A stretch of DNA of 64,000 bases, from NCBI RefSeq assembly GCF_902859875.1, contig NZ_CADIKF010000004.1:169857-233856 (forward strand). The letters run 5' to 3'. This stretch comes from Paraburkholderia solisilvae. GTDB lineage: Bacteria > Pseudomonadota > Gammaproteobacteria > Burkholderiales > Burkholderiaceae. Below, piece after piece: positions 54,975 to 63,919 of this stretch. Made by a program: the position numbers and the translations under genes. Numbering within the stretch: the stretch's first letter is position 1; each line of letters opens with the position of its first letter. Below the pieces are notes generated by a model, which ran no database searches, was not told where the DNA came from, and saw nothing but the letters and a program-made list of their open reading frames with translations.

Positions 54975-55924
54975 GGCGCGATCCGCTCCGCGACGCGCAT
55001 CACGGCGGAACGGGCGCGCGGATTGGCGGCGACTTCGGCGTCGCTCGCGAATACACGGCCTAGCAGTTTGAATGGGGGGCTCGGCAGGTCGGCTGCACGA
55101 ATCGGCAGGCGGCGGTCGACCACAGGCGCGCTGGATTGCGCCTGCATGAATCGCTTGACGATCCGGTCTTCGAGCGAATGAAAGCTGATCACGACCAGCC
55201 GCCCCCCTTGCTCCAGCAACGACGACGCTGCTTCTAGTACGACTTGCAGCTCCGCAAGCTCTTGATTGACGTGAATCCGTATAGCCTGAAAGGTGCGGGT
55301 TGCCGGGTCCTTACCCTTCTCACGGGTTTTGACGGCGTTAGCCACGATTTGGGCAAGCTCGCCCGTGCTTGCGAGAGGCCCGAGACGGTCGGACTCTGCC
55401 CGGCGAGCAACAAGCGCCTTTGCAATCTGAACAGCAAACCGTTCTTCCCCATAATCTCTGATTACCTCCGTCAGTTCCTGCAACGTGGCCCGCGCGAGCC
55501 AATCCGCGGCGGATTCGCCGCGCGTCGGGTCCATCCGCATGTCGAGTGGGCCATCGGCGCGGAAACTGAAGCCGCGCTCAGGATCGTCGACTTGCGGCGA
55601 CGACACACCCAGGTCCAGCAATACGCCCGACACACGCCCTACCCCGCGCGACGCCAGCGCGTCACGCAGTGATGCAAAACTCTGATGCACGATTTCAAGA
55701 CGCGGATCGGCAATCTGCCGGGCCGTTTCGATCGCAAGTGGATCTTTATCGAATGCGATCAGCCGGCCCGCCTCAGCGAGCTTGCCCAACACCGCCCGAC
55801 TGTGACCACCGCGCCCGAACGTGCCGTCCACATAGACGCCGTCCGTGCGCGTGACCAGCGCGTCGACCGCTTCCTCCAGCAGCACCGTGCGATGCTGCAA
55901 CTCCTTTCCCATCGCAGGCGCCAT
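54971..55924 (-). CDS. rsmH: 16S rRNA m4C1402 methyltransferase RsmH
   Basis: A 317-residue SAM-dependent methyltransferase acting on C1402 of 16S r[19 protein letters not shown] is the SAM motif I, and [20 protein letters not shown] and [16 protein letters not shown] are family signatures. Three starts are possible: GTG 55933, ATG 55924 and ATG 55912. ATG 55924 is favoured because GGGTGA lies just upstream, while the 313-residue form from 55912 matches some annotated relatives. It lies 15 bp after mraZ. Confidence 0.95.
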   Translation of the reverse strand: MAPAMGKELQHRTVLLEEAVDALVTRTDGVYVDGTFGRGGHSRAVLGKLAEAGRLIAFDKDPLAIETARQIADPRLEIVHQSFASLRDALASRGVGRVSGVLLDLGVSSPQVDDPERGFSFRADGPLDMRMDPTRGESAADWLARATLQELTEVIRDYGEERFAVQIAKALVARRAESDRLGPLASTGELAQIVANAVKTREKGKDPATRTFQAIRIHVNQELAELQVVLEAASSLLEQGGRLVVISFHSLEDRIVKRFMQAQSSAPVVDRRLPIRAADLPSPPFKLLGRVFASDAEVAANPRARSAVMRVAERIAP

Positions 55925-55939
55925 GTCGATCACCCGCGG

Positions 55940-56368
55940 TCAGAACGTGAAATTCTTCAGCGCCTCGGGCATGCCCTGCGCCATCGCCTGCTGTTCCTTC
56001 GCGTGGTAGGTGTCTGCGTCCCACAACTCGAAGTGACTTCCCATTCCTAACAACATCACGTCTTTTTCAAGCGAACCGGCGGCGCGCAACTCGGGCGACA
56101 CCAGAATTCGCCCGGCCGAATCGAGTTCGACGTCGGCCGCATTGCCGAGGAAAATGCGCTGCCACCATTTCGCTTCCATCGGCAGTTCGGCGACCTTCTT
56201 GCGAAACACCTCCCACTCAGGGCGCGGAAACAGCAACAGGCAGCCATCCGGGTGCTTGGTGATCGTCACCCGGCCTTCCGCCTGTGCTTGCAGCGCTTCC
56301 CGATAGCGAGCCGGGATCGACAATCTCCCTTTCGCATCGAGTGTTAGCGCTGACGGCCCTTGGAACAC
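55940..56368 (-). CDS. mraZ: Transcriptional regulator MraZ
   Basis: A 142-residue protein with two SpoVT-AbrB domains ([14 protein letters not shown] at about residue 11 and [14 protein letters not shown] at about residue 82). It forms ring-like multimers and represses its own dcw operon in E. coli. The start is GTG 56368, preceded by GGGAG. It is the first gene of the cluster; its probable binding sites are at 56442-56477. Confidence 0.96.
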   Translation of the reverse strand: MFQGPSALTLDAKGRLSIPARYREALQAQAEGRVTITKHPDGCLLLFPRPEWEVFRKKVAELPMEAKWWQRIFLGNAADVELDSAGRILVSPELRAAGSLEKDVMLLGMGSHFELWDADTYHAKEQQAMAQGMPEALKNFTF

Positions 56369-56441
56369 TGCAACTCCCTTTTGTGAGGGCGTTGTAAGAA
56401 GTCGCCCGGTCTCGAAAACTTACCCGAAATAAGCGGGTAGA

Positions 56442-56477
56442 TCACACAAAAATACACTTTCTCACACTGTCTCCCAC
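56442..56477 (-). promoter_or_regulatory. MraZ operator: four 10-bp-spaced GTG repeats
   Basis: On the minus strand GTGGGA, GTGTGA, GTGTAT and GTGTGA follow one another at exactly 10-bp intervals (plus-strand 56472-56477, 56462-56467, 56452-56457, 56442-56447). MraZ is known to bind direct TGGGN-type repeats with 10-bp periodicity upstream of mraZ. The array begins at the -10 hexamer of the mra promoter and runs downstream. Confidence 0.75.
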
Positions 56478-56504
56478 TTTAGAGGAACCCCAAAGTCGGG
56501 TCAA
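56476..56504 (-). promoter_or_regulatory. Promoter Pmra of the dcw cluster
   Basis: -35 TTGACC (plus-strand 56499-56504) and -10 TAAAGT (56476-56481) with a 17-bp spacer, about 110 bp before the mraZ GTG. The -10 overlaps the first MraZ repeat. Confidence 0.65.
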
Positions 56505-56810
56505 GGGAGGCGGGCCGATTTTTAACGAATTTTGTTTGCTAGAACAAGGACTTAGCGGCGGTCCTTGATATCGGACCTAAACAGGAAAATCGTTATAAAT
56601 GAATCAGATAGTGGAACTTGTGAAGGTAGTACGTGAGAAGTCCGGGGAAAACCGCGTGAATGCTGGGCGTTCGGCGAGATGTGAATTGCGCAAGCGGGGC
56701 GAGGCAAACGCGCGCGGGAATCGAGGAGGTCGAGCGAGGTAACGAGGTGACGCGGAACCGGCAACGGACGGCGCGACGCGCGCCGTCCCACCACTATTCA
56801 GGCGAAAACA
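56505..56810. other. mraZ-coq7 intergenic region
   Basis: 306 bp with no supported gene, relatively A/T-rich at 56510-56640. It contains the coq7 3' hairpin at 56766-56788. No additional promoter was clearly recognised. Confidence 0.4.
56766..56788 (-). terminator. Possible coq7 terminator hairpin
   Basis: A perfect 10-bp stem GGACGGCGCG/CGCGCCGTCC with a 3-nt loop, 23 bp past the coq7 stop. It lacks a U-run, so intrinsic termination is uncertain. Confidence 0.4.
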
Positions 56811-57458
56811 TCAGATACGGTACGCGGTCGTCGTCATGATTTTCGACGCGGCCCGCATCAGCGCGCGGGCCGGGAAAGGCAGTTCGATACCGCCCGCATC
56901 CATTGCCGCTTTACCGTGTGCCGCTTCGTCGGCGCGCATCTGTTCGACGACGGCACGCGATTCATGGTCGGCCGCGGGCAGCGTTTCAAGATGTCCGTTC
57001 AGATGCTGTTCGACCTGGCGTTCGGTCTCGGCCATAAAGCCAAGGCTCACCCGGTCGCCGAAGCGGCCCGCGGCAAAACCGATGGCGAGCGCGCCGGCGT
57101 ACCACAGCGGATTCAACAGGCTCGGACGCGAATCGAGCGCTTCGAGGCGCTTGTAGGTCCATGCGAGGTGATCTTCCTCTTCGCGCGCGGCGTGCTCGAA
57201 TGCCTGCTTCAACGCGGGGGAGCGGGTCGCGAGCTTCTGCGCCTGATACAACGCCTGCGCGCAGACTTCGCCGACGTGATTGACGCGCATCAGTCCGGCC
57301 GCGTGCGCACGCTCCTCGGCGGACATGTCGACGCGTTCGGCCGCTTCTGCGCCTGCCGCGAGTTCCGCCGGCTTCGGCATCGGACGGCTCATGCGCGACA
57401 CGCCTGTCATTGATCGCAAACCGCGATCGAACTCGGTAATCCAATCGTCCAGCAGCAT
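56811..57458 (-). CDS. coq7: Demethoxyubiquinol hydroxylase Coq7
   Basis: A 215-residue di-iron monooxygenase that performs the penultimate hydroxylation in ubiquinone synthesis, replacing E. coli UbiF in many beta-proteobacteria. Metal ligands are visible as [34 protein letters not shown] and MRADEAAHG (ExxH pairs). The enzyme works with quinone side chains made by IspB, also in this window. Confidence 0.95.
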   Translation of the reverse strand: MLLDDWITEFDRGLRSMTGVSRMSRPMPKPAELAAGAEAAERVDMSAEERAHAAGLMRVNHVGEVCAQALYQAQKLATRSPALKQAFEHAAREEEDHLAWTYKRLEALDSRPSLLNPLWYAGALAIGFAAGRFGDRVSLGFMAETERQVEQHLNGHLETLPAADHESRAVVEQMRADEAAHGKAAMDAGGIELPFPARALMRAASKIMTTTAYRI

Positions 57459-57580
57459 CCGGCTCCTCCAGTCAGGCGGTCACCCGAATGCGCCGATGGG
57501 TGCGCGCGAGTCGATGCATTCGAGCCCCTAAAACAAGGGTTTTTGGCGATTAAGGGGGGATTTTAGACCATGTTGCGTAA

Positions 57581-57610
57581 ACGAAACAGCACGAAACAGC
57601 ACGAAACAAC
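57581..57610. repeat. 10-bp tandem repeat ACGAAACAGC
   Basis: Two exact copies of ACGAAACAGC are followed by ACGAAACAAC, then more degenerate copies (GCGAAACCGT, GCGAAACAAC) to about 57640. Confidence 0.7.
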
Positions 57611-57907
57611 GCAAAGGAACGCGAAACCGTGCGAAACAACGGGAGGCCGCGTTCCGGCGCTGATCCGTTTTGGCTTTGACCACGGTAAGGCTTTCCGGCG
57701 AGAATTTTTCGTTGGTTTCGTTTAGCGCGGGAGAGCACTGCGGGTGTCTCAAACAGGTCGGCGGCTTTGCTTAGTAAGTCTCATGTTTTTGCGTGTGCGG
57801 TTCGCGTCAGCGTTGGCGAAGATTTCGGGCGCACTGTTTTTTGTGCTGTGTTTGCGCGGTTTGCCGGCGCGCCGCCGCACGAACCATTCTCGACTACCAA
57901 ATAGAAC

Positions 57908-57934
57908 GGCCCCGCAGGATTGGCCTGCTGGGCC
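57908..57934 (-). terminator. Possible fadD terminator hairpin
   Basis: An 11-bp stem with one mismatch (GGCCCCGCAGG with CCTGCTGGGCC), followed on the minus strand by GTTCTATTT. The U-tract is weak. Confidence 0.35.
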
Positions 57935-57996
57935 GCCGTGCCGGGTCCGGTTCCGCTCCCGTCTCCGGTTATGTTCCGGACGGCAACGCAGGTAAG

Positions 57997-59670
57997 CTAT
58001 GCGCGTCCGTCGCGCAATTCGCGCCGCAAAATTTTGCCGACGTTGCTCTTCGGCAATTCCTTGCGAAACTCGACGATGCGCGGCCGTTTGTACGGCGTCA
58101 GCTGGTCCTTGCAGAACGCGATGAGGTCGGCGTCGGTGAGCGTCTCGTCCTTCTTCACGACGTAAAGCTTCACCGCCTCGCCCGACTGCGGATCGGGCAC
58201 ACCGACCGCCGCCACCTCGAACACACCCGGGTGCCTCGCGACAACGTCCTCGACTTCGTTCGGATACACATTGAAGCCCGACACCAGGATCATGTCCTTC
58301 TTGCGATCGACGATCTTCACGAAGCCGCGCTCGTCCATCTGGCCGATATCGCCGGAGCGCAGGAAGCCGTCGGCGGTCATCACCCTGGCGGTTTCTTCCG
58401 GCCGGTTCCAATAGCCGGCCATGACCTGCGGGCCGCGAATGCAGACTTCGCCCGGCTGGCCGAGCGGCACTTCGTTGCCGTCGTCGTCGCGAATCGAGAT
58501 TTCCGTCGACGACAGCGGCAGGCCGATCGTGCCGTTGTATTCGGTGGCCGTCACCGGATTGCAGGTCGCCGACGGCGAGGTCTCGGACAATCCGTATCCC
58601 TCGATGATCGGCGTCTTCGTTCTTGCGAACCAGCGCTCCGCGACGGCCTGTTGCACCGCCATGCCGCCCGCGTTGGCGACCGTCAGATTCGACAGATCGA
58701 GCTTGTCGAAGTCCGGATGGTTCAGCATCGCGTTGAATAGCGTGTTGACCGCGGGCAACGTCGTGATCTTGTAGCCGCGCAGCGCCTTGATCATGCCGCC
58801 GATATCGCGCGGATTCGGAATCAGCACGCCGAGGCCGCCCTGGCGGATCGGCATCAGGCCGGCGACGGTCAGCGCGAACACGTGATAAAGCGGCAGCGCG
58901 ACCAGCGTGACCGTCTGCTTGATGTCCGACCGCGCGGCATTGGCCGGTGCGTGCCACGCGACGGACTGCAGCACGTTCGCGATCAGATTGCGATGCGTGA
59001 GCGTCGCGCCCTTCGACACGCCGGTCGTGCCGCCCGTGTATTGCAGAAACGCGATGTCGTCCGGACCTTGCTGCGCCGGCTTGAACGGCAGACGCGCGCC
59101 GGCCGCGAGTGCGTCGTTGAATTTCACGTGGCCCGGCAGACTCCACGCCGGCACCAGCTTCTTCACGCGCCGCACGACGAAATTGACGATATGCCCTTTA
59201 GGGCCCAGCAGATCGCCCATCGACGCGACAATCACGTGCTCGAGCGGCGTGTTGCCGATCACCGCCTGCACCGTCGCCGCGAAGTTTTCGAGCACGATGA
59301 TCGCCTGCGCGCCGCTGTCGGTCATCTGATATTGGAGCTCGCGCGGCGTATACAGCGGATTGACGTTCACGACCACATATCCCGCGCGCAGCACCGCGGC
59401 GAGCGCGACCGGATATTGCAGCACGTTCGGCATCATGAGCGCGATGCGCGCGCCGCGCTCGAGACCTTTCGACTGGAACCACGCGCCCAGACGCCGCGAC
59501 AGTTCGTCGAGTTCGCCGTATGTGATTTCTTTGCCCATGCAGGCGAACGCCGGCTTGTCGCGATATCGACTGAAACTGTCGTCCAGAAGACCGGCCACTG
59601 ACGCGTATTGCGTGGGATCGATCTCCGCCGGCACGCCGGGTGGATACGATTTCAGCCAGATCTTCTGCAT
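57997..59670 (-). CDS. fadD: Long-chain fatty acid-CoA ligase
   Basis: A 557-residue adenylate-forming enzyme that activates fatty acids to acyl-CoA for beta-oxidation. The ATP/AMP signature is in LQYTGGTTGVSKGATLTHRN, the second motif is IEGYGLSETSP, and FLRSGDIGQMDERGFVKIVD with DRKKDMILVSGFNVYPNEVE is the fatty acyl-CoA synthetase signature. ATG 59670 (MQKIWLKSYPPGVPAEI) is chosen because GGAGAAA precedes it and FadD homology starts there; the frame is open 21 codons upstream. Confidence 0.94.
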   Translation of the reverse strand: MQKIWLKSYPPGVPAEIDPTQYASVAGLLDDSFSRYRDKPAFACMGKEITYGELDELSRRLGAWFQSKGLERGARIALMMPNVLQYPVALAAVLRAGYVVVNVNPLYTPRELQYQMTDSGAQAIIVLENFAATVQAVIGNTPLEHVIVASMGDLLGPKGHIVNFVVRRVKKLVPAWSLPGHVKFNDALAAGARLPFKPAQQGPDDIAFLQYTGGTTGVSKGATLTHRNLIANVLQSVAWHAPANAARSDIKQTVTLVALPLYHVFALTVAGLMPIRQGGLGVLIPNPRDIGGMIKALRGYKITTLPAVNTLFNAMLNHPDFDKLDLSNLTVANAGGMAVQQAVAERWFARTKTPIIEGYGLSETSPSATCNPVTATEYNGTIGLPLSSTEISIRDDDGNEVPLGQPGEVCIRGPQVMAGYWNRPEETARVMTADGFLRSGDIGQMDERGFVKIVDRKKDMILVSGFNVYPNEVEDVVARHPGVFEVAAVGVPDPQSGEAVKLYVVKKDETLTDADLIAFCKDQLTPYKRPRIVEFRKELPKSNVGKILRRELRDGRA

Positions 59671-60168
59671 GCGGTATTTCTCCGGGTTTTCGTATTTTCG
59701 AATGGTCGTGCTAAAAACAGCGCATCGTAGCATGCGTGCGCGGGCACTTGATTTCGGGTTATCACCCGATTAGATGAGGGCCTCGAAACGGAAGAACACG
59801 CACCCCCGGTCAGTCATTCCGTTTGCCATACAGAATGCTCGAATATCGGCAGGAATGACATGGGTGGAGGAGTTGCGCCGGGGAGAGGCTTTTGTCTGCG
59901 AGTGACGCGTTGGGCGCTTATCGGCGGGTGTGTGCGGCCGGTTCTCTTACCAGTACGTCAACCGGGCGCCTCAGGGGGTGTTTCTGCCGTGTCGCTCTGC
60001 CGTGTCGCTCTGCCGTGTCGCTCTGCCGTGTCGCTCTGCCGTGTCGCTCTGCCGTGTCGCTCTGCCGTGTCGCTCTGCCGTGTCGCTCTGCCGTGTCTCC
60101 AGGCCCATCTCCCCACCAGCGTCTCAACCGGCGCGCCTCGGCCGACCTCTCAGCCGGCGCCTGCCGCC
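59671..60168. other. fadD-oxidoreductase intergenic region with 13-bp array
   Basis: 498 bp with no supported gene. The central feature is the 13-bp tandem repeat at 59984-60097. Because the unit lacks stop codons, all forward frames stay open here and give misleading repetitive peptides. The fadD promoter should lie near 59700-59760 on the minus strand. Confidence 0.6.
59984..60097. repeat. 13-bp minisatellite CTGCCGTGTCGCT, 8.8 copies
   Basis: Eight perfect head-to-tail copies from 59984 to 60087, followed by a ninth matching for 10 of 13 bases. The perfect identity implies recent expansion or active homogenisation. It lies 314 bp upstream of the fadD start and 72 bp past the oxidoreductase stop. 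Confidence 0.97.
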
Positions 60169-62259
60169 TCAGGCGCGTTCAACTTCGACCAGACAATCGT
60201 AGAACGTCGCCGAGCCGCCGAGGTCGGTCAACGCCTGACTCGTCACCTGATTCGCGTTGCGGCCGTCCGGTGCGAGCTTCTTCCACCAGATCGACAGGCC
60301 GACCACGAGTCCCTCGCGCGCCTTGTCAGTGACGCGGGCGCGCGCCTGCATCGAGCCGCGATCGTTGAAAATGCGCACCTCGTCGCCTTCGGCGATGTCG
60401 CGTTGCTGCGCATCGAGCGGATGGATGTCCAGATGCGGTTCGCCTTCGGTCGCGCGCAAGCTTTCGACGTTGACGAAGGTGCTGTTCAGAAAATTGCGCG
60501 CCGGCGGGGAAATCATCGCGAGCGGATAGCGGGCCGCGAGTTCGGGCGCGTTTTCGGCCGACTCGTACGGCGGCAGATAGTCGGGCAGCGGATCGATGCC
60601 CTGCTGCGCGAGCCGTTCGCTGTAAAACTCGCACTTGCCCGACGGCGTGCGGAAGCCGCCTTGCGCGAACGGCGCGTCCGGCACCTGCAGTCTGGCCCAG
60701 CCGGTGCGCTTGAGCGCCGGCCAGTCGACGCCGGCAAGCGCCGCGTCGTCCCAGCGGAATGCGGCCGCCGCGACTGCTTCATCGCTTTCGTACAGTGCCG
60801 GCTCGGCGAAACCCATGGCGCGCGCGATGCCACGAAAAATCTCCGTGTTCGGCCGCGCTTCGCCAACCGGTGCGATCGCCGGCAGGTTCGCCATCACGTG
60901 CGTATGGCCGTAGGATTTGTGGACGTCCAGGTGTTCCAGTTGCGTCGTGGCGGGCAGCAGCAGGTCGGCGTAGTCGGCGGTGTCGGTCTGGAAATGCTCG
61001 AGCACGATGGTAAACAGGTCTTCACGGGCGAATCCGGCGGCGACCCGTTCCGAATCGGGTGCGACCGCAACCGGGTTTGAGTTGTACACGACGATCGCCT
61101 CGATCTTCGGGCCGAATGCGGCGTCGCCGCCCGCCTCGCCCGGGTTCAGCAATGCGTTGCCGATCTCATTCATATTGATCACGCGCGCGGGCGCCGACGG
61201 CCAGCCAGGCATCAGGTCGGGCCGGGCGAGCGCGAACGAATCCACCGGTGCCCATCCCGACGACGACAGCAATGCTCCGCCCGCCCGATCGCGCCACGCG
61301 CCGGTCAGCGACGGCAGACAGGCAATCGCGCGCACCGCATTGCCGCCGCCGCGCACGCGCTGCATCCCGTAGTTCAGGCGGATCGACGCTTTGCGGGTAT
61401 TGCCGTAAAGGCGCGCGAGGTCGACGATCACCTGCTCGTCAACGCCGCAGATCTGCGCGACACGCGCCGGTGTGTAGGTGAGCGCGCGGGCTTTGAGTGG
61501 CTCGAAACCTAACGTGTGATCGGCAATGTACGCGTGGTCGAGCAGATTTTCCGTGATCAGCACATGCATCATGCCCAATGCCAGCGCGCCGTCGGTGCCG
61601 GGCTTCAGCGCAATGTGCTGATGACACTTCTCCGCAGTCAGCGACCGGTACGGATCGATCGCAATCAGCCGCGCGCCGTTGCGCTTCGCCTCTTGCGCGC
61701 GCGTCCAGAAATGCAGATTCGATGCGATCGGATTGGCGCCCCAGATCAGGATCAATTCGCTTTCGGCAAAGAACTCCGTCAGCATGCCGAGACCCGCGCC
61801 GTACGTATACTTGAGACCCGCCGCGCCGGCTGACGCACAAATGGTCCTATCGAGTTGCGATGCGCCCAGCTTGTGAAAAAACCGTTGCGCGATGCTGTCC
61901 CCTTGCACGAGCCCCATCGTGCCGGCATAGCTATACGGGACAATCGCCTCGGGTGCGCGCGCCGCGATCTCCGAGAGCCGGTTTGCCGCGAGCGCCAACG
62001 CGTCGTCCCAGCTGATCGGCTCGAAACGCCCTTCGCCCTTTTCGCCGACGCGCCGCATCGGCGTGGTGAGACGCCGCGGATGATGGACCCGGTCCGCATA
62101 ACGGCTGACTTTGGTGCACAGCACGCCTTGTGTGGGCGGGTGATCGGGTTCGCCGGTTACCTTGATCGCGCGGCCGTTTTCGACGGTCACGCGCATCGCG
62201 CAGGTATCCGGGCAATCATGCGGGCATACCGCGCGGGTGAATTCGGTTGGTGCGTTCAT
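60169..62259 (-). CDS. Molybdopterin-dependent oxidoreductase
   Basis: A 696-residue protein of the DMSO reductase/formate dehydrogenase superfamily. An N-terminal 4Fe-4S site is formed by Cys12, Cys16, Cys20 and Cys48 (VCPHDCPDTC...GVLCTKV). The Mo-bis-MGD domain includes LILIWGANPIASNLHFW and VYNSNPVAVAPD, and the C-terminal dinucleotide-binding domain has GDEVRIFNDRGSM. The likely metal-ligand region reads DRTICASAGAAG and does not settle the subfamily. No Fe-S or membrane subunit gene is adjacent and no Tat signal is present, so a cytoplasmic solo enzyme is likely. The substrate is unknown. Confidence 0.88.
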   Translation of the reverse strand: MNAPTEFTRAVCPHDCPDTCAMRVTVENGRAIKVTGEPDHPPTQGVLCTKVSRYADRVHHPRRLTTPMRRVGEKGEGRFEPISWDDALALAANRLSEIAARAPEAIVPYSYAGTMGLVQGDSIAQRFFHKLGASQLDRTICASAGAAGLKYTYGAGLGMLTEFFAESELILIWGANPIASNLHFWTRAQEAKRNGARLIAIDPYRSLTAEKCHQHIALKPGTDGALALGMMHVLITENLLDHAYIADHTLGFEPLKARALTYTPARVAQICGVDEQVIVDLARLYGNTRKASIRLNYGMQRVRGGGNAVRAIACLPSLTGAWRDRAGGALLSSSGWAPVDSFALARPDLMPGWPSAPARVINMNEIGNALLNPGEAGGDAAFGPKIEAIVVYNSNPVAVAPDSERVAAGFAREDLFTIVLEHFQTDTADYADLLLPATTQLEHLDVHKSYGHTHVMANLPAIAPVGEARPNTEIFRGIARAMGFAEPALYESDEAVAAAAFRWDDAALAGVDWPALKRTGWARLQVPDAPFAQGGFRTPSGKCEFYSERLAQQGIDPLPDYLPPYESAENAPELAARYPLAMISPPARNFLNSTFVNVESLRATEGEPHLDIHPLDAQQRDIAEGDEVRIFNDRGSMQARARVTDKAREGLVVGLSIWWKKLAPDGRNANQVTSQALTDLGGSATFYDCLVEVERA

Positions 62260-62550
62260 GGAAGGCGTACGGTTTGCGTGAGACGTCTGTTGGCAACGGG
62301 AAGGTGCGCGAAAGGCTGATTTTATTATGTTCGGGGATGTCGCTGCGCGCGATGAGGATGGACGATCGGTCGGGTTGCGCGGTGTTCGCGCGGTGTTTGT
62401 GTTGTGTTCGCTGTGTTCGCGCCGGGTTCGAGCTATGTCTGTTGTGGAGCCGTCTGAAATATCGATCAGCGTAGAATCGGTTCAGGACGGGGCGGCCGAA
62501 CGCCGCTTTCCCGCTTCAATCCCTTAGCGCAGCCAGCCGCATCTTTCATC

Positions 62551-63744
62551 ATGAAACTCATTCCTGAGATCCAGTCCGCGCACGGCGAAATTCAGTCGCT
62601 CCGACGAACGATTCACGCGCATCCCGAACTGCGCTACGAAGAGACACACACCTCCGATCTGGTCGCGACGACACTATCCGGATGGGGTATCGACGTGCAT
62701 CGGGGACTCGGCAAAACGGGCGTCGTCGGCGTGTTGACGCGCGGCACGGGCACGCGCTCGATCGGTTTGCGCGCGGATATGGACGCGTTGCCGATTCACG
62801 AGCTGAACACGTTTGATCACCGTTCGCGCAATGAAGGAAAGATGCACGCTTGCGGTCACGACGGGCACACCGCGATGCTGCTCGGCGCGGCGCGATATCT
62901 CGCGAAACATGGAGACTTCGACGGCACGATCGTGTTCATTTTTCAGCCGGCTGAGGAAGGCGGCGCGGGCGCGAAAGCGATGATCGACGATGGGCTGTTC
63001 ACGCGCTTTCCGGTCGACGCCGTGTTCGGCATTCACAATTGGCCTGGCTTGGCGGCGGGTCACTTCGGGGTGACCGAAGGGCCGATGATGGCGTCGAGCA
63101 ACCAGTTCCGGATCGATGTGAAAGGCGTTGGCGCGCATGCGGCGCTGCCCCATCACGGCCATGACCCGGTCTTTACGGCGGTGCAGATCGCCAATGGTCT
63201 GCAGAGCATCATCACGCGCAACAAGAAGCCTATCGATACCGCGGTACTGTCGATCACGCAGATTCATGCCGGAGATGCGGTCAACGTGGTGCCGGACGAA
63301 GCGTGGCTAGCGGGGACCGTGCGGACCTTCACTACGCAGACGCTCGATATGATCGAGTCGCGTATGCGGAGGATCGTCGACAACATTGCCGAAGCGTATG
63401 AGTGTTCGGTCAAGCTAACGTTTCGGCGCAATTACCCGCCGACGGTGAACAGCAGGAAGGAGACGGAGTTCGCGGCGGCGGTCATGAGAGAGATCGCGGG
63501 CGATGCCAACGTCAACGATTCATTCGAGCCGACGATGACCGCTGAAGATTTCTCTTTCATGCTGGAGGCGAAGCCGGGGTGCTACGCGTTTCTCGGTAAC
63601 GGTGACGGTGATCATCGTGAACTCGGGCACGGCGAGGGGCCGTGCATGCTGCATAACGCGAGCTATGACTTCAACGATGATTTGTTGCCGGTCGGGTCGA
63701 CGTATTGGGTGAAGCTGGCGCAGCGGTTTTTGGCGCGGGAGTGA
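62551..63744 (+). CDS. M20 family amidohydrolase (hippurate hydrolase-like)
   Basis: A 397-residue zinc aminoacylase of the M20D subfamily. Metal and catalytic residues are in LRADMDALP, MHACGHDGHTAMLLGAA and FIFQPAEEGGAGAKAM, and a lid/dimerisation domain (about residues 185-295) begins near FRIDVKGVGAHAALPHHG. Members cleave N-acyl amino acids such as hippurate, N-acetyl-DAP or indole-3-acetyl conjugates; the substrate is not clear from sequence. It is divergent from the oxidoreductase and followed by the rRNA terminator region. Confidence 0.9.
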   Translation: MKLIPEIQSAHGEIQSLRRTIHAHPELRYEETHTSDLVATTLSGWGIDVHRGLGKTGVVGVLTRGTGTRSIGLRADMDALPIHELNTFDHRSRNEGKMHACGHDGHTAMLLGAARYLAKHGDFDGTIVFIFQPAEEGGAGAKAMIDDGLFTRFPVDAVFGIHNWPGLAAGHFGVTEGPMMASSNQFRIDVKGVGAHAALPHHGHDPVFTAVQIANGLQSIITRNKKPIDTAVLSITQIHAGDAVNVVPDEAWLAGTVRTFTTQTLDMIESRMRRIVDNIAEAYECSVKLTFRRNYPPTVNSRKETEFAAAVMREIAGDANVNDSFEPTMTAEDFSFMLEAKPGCYAFLGNGDGDHRELGHGEGPCMLHNASYDFNDDLLPVGSTYWVKLAQRFLARE

Positions 63745-63875
63745 GGGTTTGCGGCGAGCGCTCAGGCGTGGAGAGCCGGGGGCGGTGACGGGAGGCTGCG
63801 GACGGGTGAGTTCGCGGGTTTTCCGGGAACGGAGGGCCTGGGGGAATGTGAGGCGCTGGAGGCCGTAAACGCCAC

Positions 63876-63900
63876 GACCCCGCCTTTGGTGGGCGGGGTC
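63876..63900 (-). terminator. Hairpin downstream of the rRNA operon
   Basis: A 9-bp perfect stem GACCCCGCC/GGCGGGGTC with a 7-nt loop, 20 bp past the 5S rRNA 3' end. On the minus strand it is followed by GTGGCGTTTACG, a weak T-tract. Confidence 0.6.
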
Positions 63901-63919
63901 GCGGGATGAGGCAGGAGGA

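Larger units (their letters stand above)
57459..57996. other. coq7-fadD intergenic region
   Basis: 538 bp with no supported gene. It contains 10-bp repeats at 57581-57610 and the possible fadD terminator at 57908-57934. T-rich stretches (57535-57560, 57690-57720) occur. The coq7 promoter should lie near 57460-57600. Confidence 0.45.

Noticed and set aside
59984..60097. Possible CRISPR array
   Set aside because: Units are directly adjacent with no unique spacers, and no cas genes are present.
59860..61080. Plus-strand frame containing a 13-residue repeat protein
   Set aside because: The repeat arises from a 13-bp DNA array lacking stops in any forward frame; the frame then runs antisense to the oxidoreductase. 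No ribosome site or homology.
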